Assembly: GCF_001613065.1 (NCBI RefSeq)
Contig: NZ_BDBQ01000037.1
Coordinates: 1-64,000 of the forward strand
Origin: Nocardia miyunensis NBRC 108239
Lineage (GTDB): Bacteria; Actinomycetota; Actinomycetes; Mycobacteriales; Mycobacteriaceae
Direction: 5' to 3'
Length of the DNA stretch: 64,000 bases
This document shows, one piece after another, positions 51,409-62,900 of this stretch (positions within the stretch are counted from its first letter, which is position 1; every line of letters begins with the position of its first letter). A program made the position numbers and the translations under genes. The notes beneath the pieces are model-generated. The model saw only the letters and a program-made list of their open reading frames with translations. It ran no database searches and was not told the DNA's origin.

Positions 51409-52323
51409 GTGAGATTTCGTATCAGCCCGTCGGCGATGTCTTCCGGCCTGGAGTCGGCGAAACATCTCACGTCCGGCAGTGTGCCGGTGGGGGTATTGCT
51501 CGGTGTCCTCGTGGCGGCGTGTGCGCATGCGGCCTGGAATGCGATCGCACATCGCATTCCCGATAAACTCGCCTCGATCACCCTGGTGAATATCGGATGT
51601 CTGCTGTGTGCCGTTCCGATCGTCGTGATCGCCGGTGTGCCGAGCGGCCGCTGCTGGGGATTCATGGCCGCATCGGTGGTATTGCACATCGCCTATTACG
51701 GATTGTTGATGCTGTCCTACCGAATGGGCGATTTCAGCCAGGCATATCCCATCGCTCGCGGTACATCACCGCTCGTCGTCACCATCGTGGTCGCCATCGC
51801 CGCTGTTCGGATGCCATCGGCGGGACAGATCATCGGGGTGGCGCTCATCTCGGGCGGGCTGGGGACACTCGTGCTGCGGGGACGTCGCACGCAGCCGACC
51901 CGGGCGGCTACGGTGTGCGCGGCCGCGGGTACCGGACTTCTGATCGCGGGGTATACGGCGGTCGACGGCTTCGGTGTTCGTCTCGCACACAACACCTGGG
52001 GTTACGTCGGCTGGTTGATGCTCCTCCAGTCGGTGTTGATACCGGCCGCGGCCCTGATGTGGAAACAGCGCGGACTCGTCCGGGCGATTTCTCCGGTATG
52101 GCATATCGGTGTGATCGGCGGGGCATTGAGCATCTGCGCCTACGGTTTGGTGCTCTGGGCCCAGACGCGAGCCGAATTGGCCACCGTCGCCGCTCTTCGT
52201 GAATCCAGTATCGTCGTCGGGGCGCTCATCGGAACGCTCATGTTCGGCGAGAAATTCGGGTCGGCACGCATCGTGATGTCGATCTGTGTGGCGGCGGGGA
52301 TAGTCACGCTCTATTTGTTCTGA
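51409..52323 (+). CDS. DMT-superfamily (EamA-type) transporter under ykkC riboswitch control
   Basis: A 304-aa protein with ten hydrophobic helices in two EamA repeats, typical of drug/metabolite transporters. Hallmarks are ACAHAAWNAIAHR in helix 1, MLSYRMGDFSQAYPIARGTS at the end of the first repeat, and ALRESSIVVGALIGTLMFGE in the second. GTG 51409 is eight bases after AGGAGG (51395-51400). It lies directly after a ykkC-family riboswitch, so export of guanidine or a related ligand-linked metabolite is likely. Most known guanidine exporters are small SMR proteins, so a full-length EamA partner is notable. Confidence 0.88.
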   Translation: MRFRISPSAMSSGLESAKHLTSGSVPVGVLLGVLVAACAHAAWNAIAHRIPDKLASITLVNIGCLLCAVPIVVIAGVPSGRCWGFMAASVVLHIAYYGLLMLSYRMGDFSQAYPIARGTSPLVVTIVVAIAAVRMPSAGQIIGVALISGGLGTLVLRGRRTQPTRAATVCAAAGTGLLIAGYTAVDGFGVRLAHNTWGYVGWLMLLQSVLIPAAALMWKQRGLVRAISPVWHIGVIGGALSICAYGLVLWAQTRAELATVAALRESSIVVGALIGTLMFGEKFGSARIVMSICVAAGIVTLYLF

Positions 52324-52422
52324 GCGCGATTGTCCGGCGTCCTGAATCGCGCCGCCATTGTCCTGTCGGTGACCGAGTGATTAGATTATTTGATGGGCGA
52401 GGAGGGGTTGCGACGGCCGACG

Positions 52423-53364
52423 ATGCCGCGAAATAGAGCTATGACGATGCTCGTGCGCCTCCTCGCGGTGCTCGCCGCGCTGGCTGGCCTCACCTGCGCA
52501 CCGCGGGCATCGGCGGCTCCCGCCGCGCCGGGGTGTTCCGCCCTGCCTCCGACCGTGCCCGGAACCACGGTCGGACTGTCGCTCACCTCCGGTGGCCGGA
52601 ACCGGAGTTATCTGCTGCATGTGCCAGCGGGATATGTTGCGGGACACTCTTTTCCGCTCATCATCGCCTTCCATGGCCGCGCCCAGACGGACCGGATGAT
52701 CGAGAACTACTCGAACCTGGACGCGCTGCCCGCGATCATCGAATATCCGCAGGGCACCGACACCGGTAAGGGTGAACTCGGATGGCAGGGCGCACCGTAT
52801 TCCGCGCCCGGCGTCGACGATGTGCTGTTCAGTCACGACCTCATCGATATGACGCGGCGGCAGCTGTGCGTGGATTCGAATCGCATCTACGCTACCGGAA
52901 AGTCCAATGGCGCAGGGTTTGTCGGCATACTGGGCTGCCGCATGTCGACCACATTCGCGGCCATAGCGCCGGACGCCGGCGCCTTCTATCGCACGGGCGC
53001 GCCCTGCGCGCCCCGACGACCCATTCCGGTGCTGGACTTCCACGGAACCGCCGATCCCGCCATCCCCTACAACGGCAATCCGCGGCGCCGCCTGCCCTCT
53101 ATCCCGGACTGGCTCGCGGGCTGGGCCGGCCGCGACGGCTGCACCGTCGGCCCCGCCCGGTTCTTCCAGCGCAATGACGTCGTCGGCGAGCGGTGGACCG
53201 GTTGCCGCGGCCACAGCACGGTTCAGCACTACCGCATCGACGGCGGCGGGCACACCTGGCCAGGGGCGACGAGCCGGAGCGGGCCGGGCAGCACCACGCA
53301 GACGATCTCCGCGACACAGGTGATGTGGCAGTTCTTCACCGCTCATCCGCTGACCGGGTCATAG
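52423..53364 (+). CDS. Secreted LpqC/feruloyl-esterase-like polyhydroxybutyrate depolymerase-family protein
   Basis: A 313-aa secreted alpha/beta-hydrolase. The signal peptide LVRLLAVLAALAGLTCAPRA precedes a mature part beginning near GCSALPP. The nucleophile is Ser in ATGKSNGAGFV, with Asp in FHGTADPAIPY and His in DGGGHTWPGA; six Cys probably form disulfides. ATG 52423 is favoured (GAGGAGGGG 15 bases upstream, and Arg before the hydrophobic core); ATG 52393 and 52441 are possible. The family includes LpqC of mycobacteria and PHB depolymerases; the substrate may be an ester polymer or feruloyl ester. Confidence 0.85.
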   Translation: MPRNRAMTMLVRLLAVLAALAGLTCAPRASAAPAAPGCSALPPTVPGTTVGLSLTSGGRNRSYLLHVPAGYVAGHSFPLIIAFHGRAQTDRMIENYSNLDALPAIIEYPQGTDTGKGELGWQGAPYSAPGVDDVLFSHDLIDMTRRQLCVDSNRIYATGKSNGAGFVGILGCRMSTTFAAIAPDAGAFYRTGAPCAPRRPIPVLDFHGTADPAIPYNGNPRRRLPSIPDWLAGWAGRDGCTVGPARFFQRNDVVGERWTGCRGHSTVQHYRIDGGGHTWPGATSRSGPGSTTQTISATQVMWQFFTAHPLTGS

Positions 53365-53382
53365 CGACTTTCGACTCATGCC

Positions 53383-53880
53383 GATCGAGACCGCTGACGG
53401 TCCAGAGCATTTGGTCGAGAATCAGTCCATCGATAGTCGGACGTAACCGGTTGAGCAGGTTCGGCAATCTTGGTTCACGGGTCTGGGGGCGTGACCGGGA
53501 TCGACGGCGGAGGCCTTTCGATGGCGGATGTCATCGGTGGTCTCGGTGGCCGAAACGATCGGTTCGCCGAGCGCCAATTACCCTGCGCTGTAAGTAGTTT
53601 CAGTGACAGTTGGTCCTCGCTCCGGCTGGTGCACAGACACCCAACCACGCGTTTCGTTGCGACTGTTCGGGATTCGGCTCAGCGTGATCGAGACTGCTGA
53701 CGCCCCAAAGGTTTTGCACAAAGATCATCTTCTGGTCATGCAGATGTAACTGGCTGACGATCTCGCGCAACTCGCTGCGACCCGGCTGACCGAATCGGGG
53801 GCCATCGCCGGGGACGAAGGAGGGTGGTCTTTCGATGTTGTTCGGCGGCAATGACTTCAGCGCCTGGAGCGAGCGCCCCG
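53383..53880. repeat. Two diverged copies of a leader region before the giant gene
   Basis: Copy A (about 53383-53568) and copy B (about 53686-53880) share GATCGAGAC(C/T)GCTGACG, a middle part (GACGTAACCGGTTGAGC / GATGTAACTGGCTGACG) and an end CTTTCGATG with a following FGG-ND-F...ER coding pattern, at a distance of about 303-314 bp. The minus strand of both copies also reads open with LWTVSGLD / LWGVSSLD, so the ancestral coding strand is not certain. It is a duplication older than its flanks. Confidence 0.6.
53521..53700 (+). CDS. Small hypothetical ORF in leader copy A
   Basis: A 59-codon frame starting at ATG 53521 with GGAGG (53509-53513) seven bases upstream. The start (MADVIGGLGGRNDRFAERQ) is Gly-rich and resembles copy B in the ND-F-ER pattern; the rest has no recognised domain. 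It may be a decayed paralogue of the first codons of the toxin locus. Confidence 0.35.
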   Translation: MADVIGGLGGRNDRFAERQLPCAVSSFSDSWSSLRLVHRHPTTRFVATVRDSAQRDRDC

Positions 53881-53930
53881 GTCGAAGGGGCGTTCTTCGT
53901 TCTCGGCGGACAACTCCGGCCGAGATGTGA
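53835..53930 (+). CDS. 31-residue leader ORF coupled to the giant gene
   Basis: ATG 53835 follows a strong ribosome-binding site, AAGGAGGG at 53817-53824. The frame (start MLFGGNDFSAWSERPGRRG) ends at TGA 53928-53930, in the same frame as the giant gene, and only one codon (ACG) separates it from ATG 53934. Since the giant gene has no strong site of its own, ribosomes ending here may restart on it. A single substitution of this stop would fuse both frames. Confidence 0.5.
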   Translation: MLFGGNDFSAWSERPGRRGVLRSRRTTPAEM

Positions 53931-53933
53931 ACG

Positions 53934-56900
53934 ATGTCCCTGGAGATGCCTCAGGGCCTGCGTTGGCTCAGTTATCTCGCGGGTACGGCGTGGCCCGAGG
54001 GCGACGAGGACAAGTTGTTCGCGCTGGCCCAGGACTGGCATACCGCGGCCACGGATCTGCGGGCTCTGATATCGGCGGTGCAGACCGCGTGTGACACCGC
54101 GCTGGACAATTATTCGGGCAGCGGCCGGGATCAGATGGCGTCCCAGTTCGAGGCGCTGCTCTCCGGTGATCAGTCCGTCGACGCGATCGCCAGGAATCTG
54201 CAGCAGATAGGCGACAGTGTGCAGGACTGCGGCACTCAGATCGAGTACACGAAGCTGCAGATCATCAGCACCCTGGCGATCATGGCCGCCGAGATCGCGT
54301 GGGCGTTGGCGACGTTGTGGGGGGCCTTCGCGGTGCCCGCGATCGAGGCCGAGGGTGCGGGAATCCTGCGGATCATCGGTCGTGCGCTGACGAATCGGCT
54401 GATCGCGCACGCGGCGAGAGTCGCCGAGATGCCGTTGTGGAAGCTGGCGGCGATCGAGGTCGCCGAGCAGGCCGGTATCGGCTTCGCGCAGGATCTGGCC
54501 ATTCAGGGGTATCAGAAGAACGAGGGGCATCGCAGCGGGATCGATTGGAAGCAGACGCTCACCACTGCGGCGGTGGCCGGCATCTCCGCCGGTGTCGCGA
54601 CCCCAGTGGGGCACTATCTCGGTGCGGGACTGGGTAATTGGGTCGGCCCCGACTCGATGACCTGGTGGAAGTCCAGCGGCATCGCGGTGGCCTCGGCCGT
54701 GCCGGCGGGCCTGGCCGGAGCCGGAGCCGGGATAGTGGCCAATGGCGTGATCACCGGTGAGTGGGAATTCGATCCCGCGGCGCTGCTGGGCGGTGTCGGT
54801 GGTGGCCTGGTCGGTGGTGTGCACGGCGTCATCGGCCATGCCACTCAAACCCGCCTGGGCTCGCTGTCCCTGGGCGGCGGGCACACGGACGGGAGTGCCC
54901 CGAAGGTCGACGAGTCGGCAGGCGGCGTGTCGGATTCGTTCGGCAGCGAAGAGAAGTGGGGTGGCGGCAAATTCGTGGCGGGACGCTCCGGTGACTGGGA
55001 CTCCGAGCCCGGTCCCGGCGCTGGTGATCGGTCGGGATCCGCGACACACGCCTCGGCGAGCACGTTCAGCCCGCTCGAGCCGGAAGGCGACGACGGGACG
55101 CGCCCGGCGTCGGCGATGTCCACACGTCCGGCGAGTGGCGACGGCACTCCCGAGGTAGTGCATTCCACACGGGTCTCTCCGACGCCACCGAAGTCGTCGG
55201 TGTCCTTCGCGTCGACGAACACCCGTAGTGCGCCGGTCCCTCCGCGCTCTCGAAAAATCGATGAAATATCTTCGCGGACATCGGCTTCCGCGTCTCGTAC
55301 GAGCGTTGGTGCGACGCGTTCGCAGTCGCCGCTGATTGGTCGTAGCCGATCTGTTGATGAGACGTCGTCGCAGTCGTCGGTAGCCGGGGTGCGTACGGGT
55401 ATTGGTGAGACGCGCTCGCAGTCGTCGCTGACTGGAGGTAGCCGAGGCGTTGATGAGACGGCGCTGCGGTCGTCGATATCCGCGTCGCGTACGAGTGTCG
55501 GTGAGGCCCGCTCGCAGTCGTCGCTGATCGGTCGCAGTCGGAGTGTTGACGAGACGTCATCGCAGCCGCTGGTATCCGCACGCCCGGAAAATTTCGGCGG
55601 GACATCCCACGGACGTTCCGCGAGTATCACCCGGACTTCGTCTCAACCGTCGACGTCCTCGCGTTCGGTCAGTGCCCAAGACATGCCGACTCGGGGGCCG
55701 TCGTCCGTACGCATATCGGATTCCAACGAGACGTTGACGTCGCTCCCATCGAAAGCTGCACGTAGCGCGGATATTTCGGGATCACCGCGTGACGCACCTC
55801 GTTCAGGGGTACGGACCACGCCGCGGGCGGATATCTCGGCGAACGGCGGTGACGGGTCCTCGGTGCGCACGGCACCGGTGACGGCTGCGCAGACCCGGCC
55901 GCAGCCTGTCATCTCGTCGCGCGGCACCGACTTGCCGGTCACGGAGTCTGTGCTGAAATCCGCTGCGACAGGAAGGGTCTCGGACCCTACGGCCGAGTCC
56001 ACCGAGATCACCCGGCCCATGGGGAGATCCGACGGTGCCGGACCGGCCCGCACCGCGAGCCTTACGCCCGACGCACAAGGCAACCCGCGGCGAGCGGGTC
56101 TCGCCGATGTCGGAAATGACTCGGAGATAAGGGGTCTGGGTACCGGATCGACGGTTCGCGACAGCGCGGACCGGTTTCCGGCGTCGGAACCTGCACCGGT
56201 GCAACACCTTCCGGCGGACCACGATCATCAGTGGCGGTCAACTGACGACGAGAGTGTGGTGAACCTCAACGCGTGCGGACCGCTGGCTCTGGCGAAGATC
56301 GTCGAGTTGACCGGTAGCACCACGGCTCGGGTGCCCGAGAACGAAGTCGGACGCAGCGGCATGAGCGCCCTGGAACTCGAGGACGCCGCGGGAGCGCCGC
56401 TACACCGTTTCGACGACCACGACAGCATCGTCGACCATCTGCTGGACCTCGGCCCAGGCTCGGTCGCGCTCGTCGTGGACGCGTACCACGGCCCCACCGA
56501 CAGGTACGGCGTCGGTGCGCACGCCTACCTCATGCACAACAGTGACGGTGAGATACGGGTCATCGACTGGGCCGCCGAGCAGCGGCATCCGCGGGCGTCG
56601 TCGGACGTCCGGTCCACCCACGCGATCCTGTACACCGGCGGTGGCGCACCGCATCTGCAGCCCGAGCAGCGCACGAGCCACGCCGAGGATTTCGGTCCGG
56701 TCCGCATCGGCACGCACCGGACCGATGGCGACGACGTCGTCGAACAGGGGCCGGAAGATGCTCCGCGCGAACAGGAGAGCACGGTCGAGCGGCTCGATGG
56801 TGAGGAGAAGCCGGACACCATTGTGGCGGAATATGATCGGCAGCAAACGGACGGCCGACCGAAGTCCGACAAGGAGTCGCCGCTCCTTTCCGACCGGCCC

Positions 56901-59900
56901 GTTCGTGATCCGTATGAGCTGGACTCCGTTGCACCGCGAGAGGATTCGACCGCACCCGAGGTGAAGCCCGAGGCGAAGAGAGGGCGGCGTCAGGAGGCGG
57001 AGTCGGAACCGGAGAAGAAGGCCGATCCGAAGGAGAGGCCGGAGTCGAAGAAGGAGAAGGAGCCGCAACCGGAGACCGAGCCGGAGAGGGAGAAAGAGCC
57101 GGAGCCGAACAAGGAACTGGAACTCGAGAAGGAGCCGGAACTCCCCTGGGATATTCCTAAAATTGTGATCACGCCGCCGGGAGACGATCTTCCCGTTGCG
57201 GTGCGGGAATTCGGTTCCCGACGTGACGGCGCCAAGGACTTGACCAATATCGTCCCGGTCCCGCAGGAAACAGTGGACTGGCTGCACGAGCAGATATTCC
57301 ATAGGGTCGAGGGCGATCGTGGTGTGGACGAGGAATTCCGGAAATCTGTCGGCCGGGTGCTGACCCAACGTCTGCTCTCCAGCGATGCGAGTGCATGGCC
57401 CCAGTTGATGAGTGCGACGGGTATGCCGCTGCGCGTGAAATACAAGGGTCGTCGATATCCTGTCTCGCTGCGGGTTTCGCTGCGCGCCATCGGCCCCTCG
57501 AAGGAGCAGATCGCACCACTGTCCGACGGGCCGCCGGTGGGGATTCAACAGTGGGCATTCGGCATCCTGGCAACCGCCGATACCAGCAGCAACGGCGATT
57601 ACAGGGCTTTCTCCTACGCCTATACCCACACCTTTCCCGCGGATCATGGCGCACTGACCTACGTCGCTCTGGGTGGGGAATTGGACCTCGTCAACAATCA
57701 GGTGTCCACGTCCATGACCGTGACCTCGACCGTGCAGCCGATGGTCATCATTCGGAGCAAGGGGCGTTCCTGGCCGTTCGATTTCGCGATGACCTGGGAG
57801 TTGAGTCACGGCGACAGCCTGGGCGATGCGATATCGCCGACTCCGTCGGACCGAGTGTGGTATCCCACGGTGAGCGATCCGGCGAAGGGACTGGCCGCCG
57901 ATCCGCCCAGCAATATGCTGGTCTGGTTCCCGAATTACCTGAAGGTCGGCGCGATTCCGGCCATCAACCACAAGATCCCCAGCACCGTTCCCGCGCCGAT
58001 GAGCCGTGCCGTGGGGGAGTTCCACCTCTACGGTCCGGTCACCATTCCGAACCACGCTCAGATCATGGCCGATGTCATGTCGTCGTTCCGTGCGGATTTG
58101 AGCAATATGTCGGACAACTCCATGGCGCAATTCCGAGAGTTCTTCGGCGAGGGAAATTTTCGGAGCCTGATCACGGCCGCCGCACGCACGCCCGATGATC
58201 TGCCGTCGGCCGACGACGCGGAGACGACGGGCGAGGAAGTGGGGCGGACGGGCGACGAGAAGGAGAAAGACGAGAGCACTGTTATTTCGCCGACCTTCTA
58301 CACGTCCTCGGGCAAGACGATCGGCGCGCTACAGGTCAGCGTCGTATTGCACGGTGGGGAAGAAATAACCGGACCGACCACGGAGAAATCCGTGCTCGAA
58401 TCCTTCGTGCTGCGATCGCTGGGCGTGCAGGGCAGTTCCGTAACCGCCAACTCGCTCGGTTTCAATCCGTCGCTCGGATTCGGTTTCGGCGGTAAAGAAA
58501 CGGATCCCGACACCGGAATTCAGTCGCTCGGTGGGCAGATCACCATCAAGGGCGGCGCATCTCAGAAGTTCAGCCATACGCTCAACTACGGCGGCAGTGC
58601 GCGTATCGCGCATTCGCTGCGCACGGGCGAGCCGCTCCTGCACGTCACGCCCCGGATGACCGTGCACGTCACGCTGATTCGTCCCAACAGTCACGCCGTG
58701 GATCCGGCTCCGGGCACACCGCTGGCAGGCGGGCACGACTATCCGGTGAACATCCTGGTGCCCTCGCTGGAGACGCTCGGGCACGCGCCCACCGTGCAGC
58801 TGTACCTACCGTCCGAGATCCTCCACCTGCGCCAGCTCGGTGTGTCCACGACCCCGCTGGCCGTCCACGGGACCAAACCCCTGTTCGCGGAGGTCAAGAA
58901 ATGGATGTCCGGCCTCGGCTTCTTTCCGCCCGATCGCGACGCACCGAGCTGGCGGCAGGACACCCTGGGCTGGCTGTCGGAGAAGACCACGCTGGAATCC
59001 ACGCATACCGAACGCCTGAACAACGTTCGTAAATTCGAGGAGATGAGCAATCAGCTCGGGCTGCGCGGCGGGCTGGACCAGGCGATCGAGGGCGACGAAC
59101 GGATCGGCAAGGACGGCGAGCCCACCTGGGAGGGTGGCGCGCCCACCTGGTTCGAACTGCCCACCTCGACCGGCACCAGGCGAGTGTCGGTCTTCCTGAT
59201 CACCGAACGGCGTTATCTCTCGGACGACCCCCATGACGGTGTGACACACGAATGGACGCTTCCCAAGGTCCAGACATTGAATTACAGCGGTTCCACGATT
59301 CCCGGGGACGAGCAGTTCTCCAAGACGCCGGTCGCGTGGAATATCGGCGGCAACGCCTCGATCACCAGTCCCTTCGACGAAAAGTCCAGACTGTGGTTCC
59401 AGGGTTTCACGCCCGATTACACTTTTTCGGGCGGGAAATCCGAGATCCGGGATTCGAATTCCGGAACAGGTCACGAGTACTACACGCTCAGCCCCACCGA
59501 GAACGGCACCCAGATCTTCGGCGTACCGGTCCGGCACCGGATCGTGATGACCTACAGCCACGGTTCAGCACCGGACGACCTCAGCGGTGACGGCGGTGTT
59601 CGCCTGGCCGTCCCCACGTATCGCACGCACGCCGACAAATTCGACGACGGCCCTGCCACCCCCACCTTCCGTGACCTCGATGACGACGATGCCCGGCGGC
59701 TCGCGCTGCCGTCCGCGGGACGCAGCCTCGAGGACAACGTTTTTCGCCCCCCGGACACCACTATTTTCGATCGGGTGGGCGGCAGCAGGGAAGTCCGCAG
59801 GGCCGCATTCGATCTCATCGATGACATCGCATTGGAAGTCGCCGAGGAAGACGCCTCCCACGAGCACAGAGAACTCTCCGTGGAGACGTCTCCAGAGCCG

Positions 59901-62900
59901 GAATCGGAGACGTCTCCGGTGCATCGATCGTTCGAGGATACTGATACCGCTCCGCGGATCATCGGTGCCTTTCCCGAAGAGATCGAACTGCCGACCTGGA
60001 ACACGACCGCGCGGAACGCCTTCACTGCATACGATTTCGAGGACGACGCCCATGTGCCGCCTCCGGGCCTCGACGGGAGCTTCGTCGGTTCTCGTGAGGT
60101 TCCGCGGATCGTCGTCACCCCACCCGAGTCGAGGGACGGACACGACTCGCCGCAAGAGCATCCGTACGACGACTCGCGGGAACAGGAGACCGTCGAAACC
60201 GATTCCCGCCGAGACGATCTGGACGACCTGCCGATTCCCGGCGGCTTCCCGCGTGCGGACAACACGGCGAACGAGGCATCGGAACCGACGCTCACCTGGC
60301 CTCAGGTGCGCGATTTCCTGCAGAATTCGACCCACTGGGCGGTGGGGCAGGCAGGCGATATGGGATACCGGGTGGGGCGGTGGCTCTGGCGCAACGCGGT
60401 CGGTGAACCCGCCACGAACCCGGCGTCGATGGCTCACGAAGCCATCCACACGAGTCTGTCGCCGTATCACATGACTGCCGACGCGCCGCGGATCTTTCGT
60501 GACTCCTACGTCGCCGTCGAGGGCGCCTCGACGCCCGGCACGCTGGCCGGCACCGATATCACCGTGAAGACCACCGGTTACCTGACCAACGTCAGGGTGC
60601 GGCCCCGACCGCCGAAGATGGATGCCGAGCGTTGGTTGCAGTCCGTCAACGGCGCCGGGCACACCGACAGTGACCAGCGCGGTCACCAGTGGGGCGCGTC
60701 TGTGACCGAATCGGTCGGCAAGGTCGATCAGAACATCATTCCCGGTGCCGCCTACCACTACAGCACCAGCAACTCGCACAGCGACACCGTCAACGACAAC
60801 TCCGCCGTGTTCCGTGTCACCACCGAGGACACCACCCCGGTCCACTGGTTCATCGCGGACGCGCACTACCTCGTCAATGTCCGTGTCGGTGTTCGCAACC
60901 TCGCCCGCGGGCTCATCGCGGGCGGGCCCCGGATAGATCGCACCCGCGTGGTGGATCTGCCCGACGCGGTGGAGTTCCTGCTCGTCGACAATGATCTGCA
61001 GAACAATCCCGACCTGCTCGCCCTGGTCGACGACGCCAACCTCGAAGCCGGGTTCGGGCAGGAGTACGGAGATATCGCCGAGGCGAATCCACCCGATCGC
61101 GGACTTCCGATCGCGTATGTGAAGGGAAAGCGGATCGGGTACGGGGCCGTGACGAATGTCGAGGTCGAAGGCGGCCGCGAGGCATACCAGAACCTCGCGC
61201 TCGAGCTCGTGGAGAAGTACGCGCCGGGGATAACCCAGCCCGGCTCGGCCAACTACCTGGCCGGTGTCGAGACCCGAATCAACGAGCACACCACCACATT
61301 GGCGCTACGCACGCTGCCCAACGCCGGGCCCGACGGAATCACCGCCTTCCATCTGATCGACCGCACTCGACCGTTCGATCCGCACCTGGTGGAGGTGACG
61401 TTCTCGGCTCGTCCCGACCCGTCCGTGGATCTGACCACCATTCGCGGCAAACGGGTCACCAGCACGTCCGGCGTGGACAATATCTTCGGCCACTCCAATG
61501 GTGACGGCGCCGCCCTCGAGGTCCCGGGCGCCACCCGCATGTCGGACTCCCGCAAGCGCGGGCACCAGATCGACTTCACCCTCAGCGGCCAGCACGGCGG
61601 CCACCGGCCCAAACTCGATCTCGGCATTCAACGCCAGAGCAATGTGACCGAAATCCAGACCTCCGCTCGCGAGCGGCGCGCGTGGCAACGCAGTTTCGGC
61701 AACACCAGTGAATTCCCTGTTCCCCACGAGTACGTGGTGGAGGTCCGCAAGCGTCCCTTGGACGAGGCGCGATTGGCATTGCTGGTGCGGCGCGGCATCA
61801 GCGGTTTCGCCATGGCGGGAGGTGGCATCGGACTTCTTCCGCCACTGCGACTTTCGGACCTGGCCAGGCTCGCCGCGCCGACGACGGAATCCCGGAACAG
61901 CGTCAAAGCGGGCACCCTCATCCGCTTCAACACCTCCGAGACGCCGGATGCCGACACCCCCGCCGAACTTCCAGAACCCGGTATCTACCGATCCGATCCT
62001 TCGGTACGTCCCCCGGCCCCGGCCGAGGGTGACGCCGTGATCGAGATGGAGGTGTCACCCGCCGTGCAGCGACTGCTGAACGGGCCGACCTGGGTGCCCA
62101 CGCGGGGCATCGAGATCTACGAATTCGAGGGTGTGCCGGAGCTGGCACAGGCTTTGCGCCAGGTCGATCCCTCGCTCGACATCGAGGACCGGATGCTCTC
62201 GAACCGTTCCTCGGAGGGCATGTTCATCCGCTTGACCACTCTGGTCGAGAGCAACCGCGTGACTCTGCTCGGCCCCGCCGCCACCGCGCCCTTCCTCAAC
62301 ACCCGGTCGCTGCGGGAACCGCTCGTGTCCGGCCCACCCGCACGGGACGACGATCACGTCGGCCCCACCTCCGTCAAGATCACGCTCTACTCGCCCCAGA
62401 TCGAGAAGACCGGCAAGGACATCGCGATCGATGACATCTGGTGGTCGGGCGACGGGTTCGAGACCGAGGCGGACAACTCCATCAACACCACCGCCAACTT
62501 CGGCCTCAGCAGTCCTTACACCGGGGAGGCCAACGACCGCGGCGCGTTCACGATTCCGCTCACCGGTGAGCACGCCGGTGCCGGGCAGTTCAGCGTCGTC
62601 ACGTCGAACCGCCGCGAACTCCTGCGTTTCGGCACTCCCATGGAGGGGCCCGCTCCCGAGGGAGGCGGCGAAACCGTCGGTACGGTCGGCCATCGCCTGC
62701 GCGCCCTGGCCAAGATCGAGGTGCGAGGACCCGAGGGCACCCTCTGGGTCTCCGGTGACGCTCTGATCCGCACCACCGAAACACCTCCGGGGCTGGAGGT
62801 TCCGCGCTCGGCGGCGCTCGTGGAAGACCGGCCGACCGAAGAGGGCGTGCAGACCCACGAGGTGCAGCAGAGGACCGATACAACTCTCAGCGGAGTGCGG

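Noticed and set aside
53600..53851. Minus-strand 83-codon frame in the leader region
   Set aside because: It shows some similarity to the other leader copy, but has no ribosome-binding site and may reflect only the duplicated DNA. It is mentioned under the repeat instead.
55248..55631. Possible CRISPR array from regular repeats
   Set aside because: The 96-bp units are contiguous, without spacers, and stay in the coding frame of the giant gene.
56400..61289. Long minus-strand frames (about 575 codons each) opposite the giant gene
   Set aside because: They are rich in Arg and Gly with low-complexity stretches antisense to the plus-strand frame. The plus strand has recognisable protease motifs and no stop for 10 kb.
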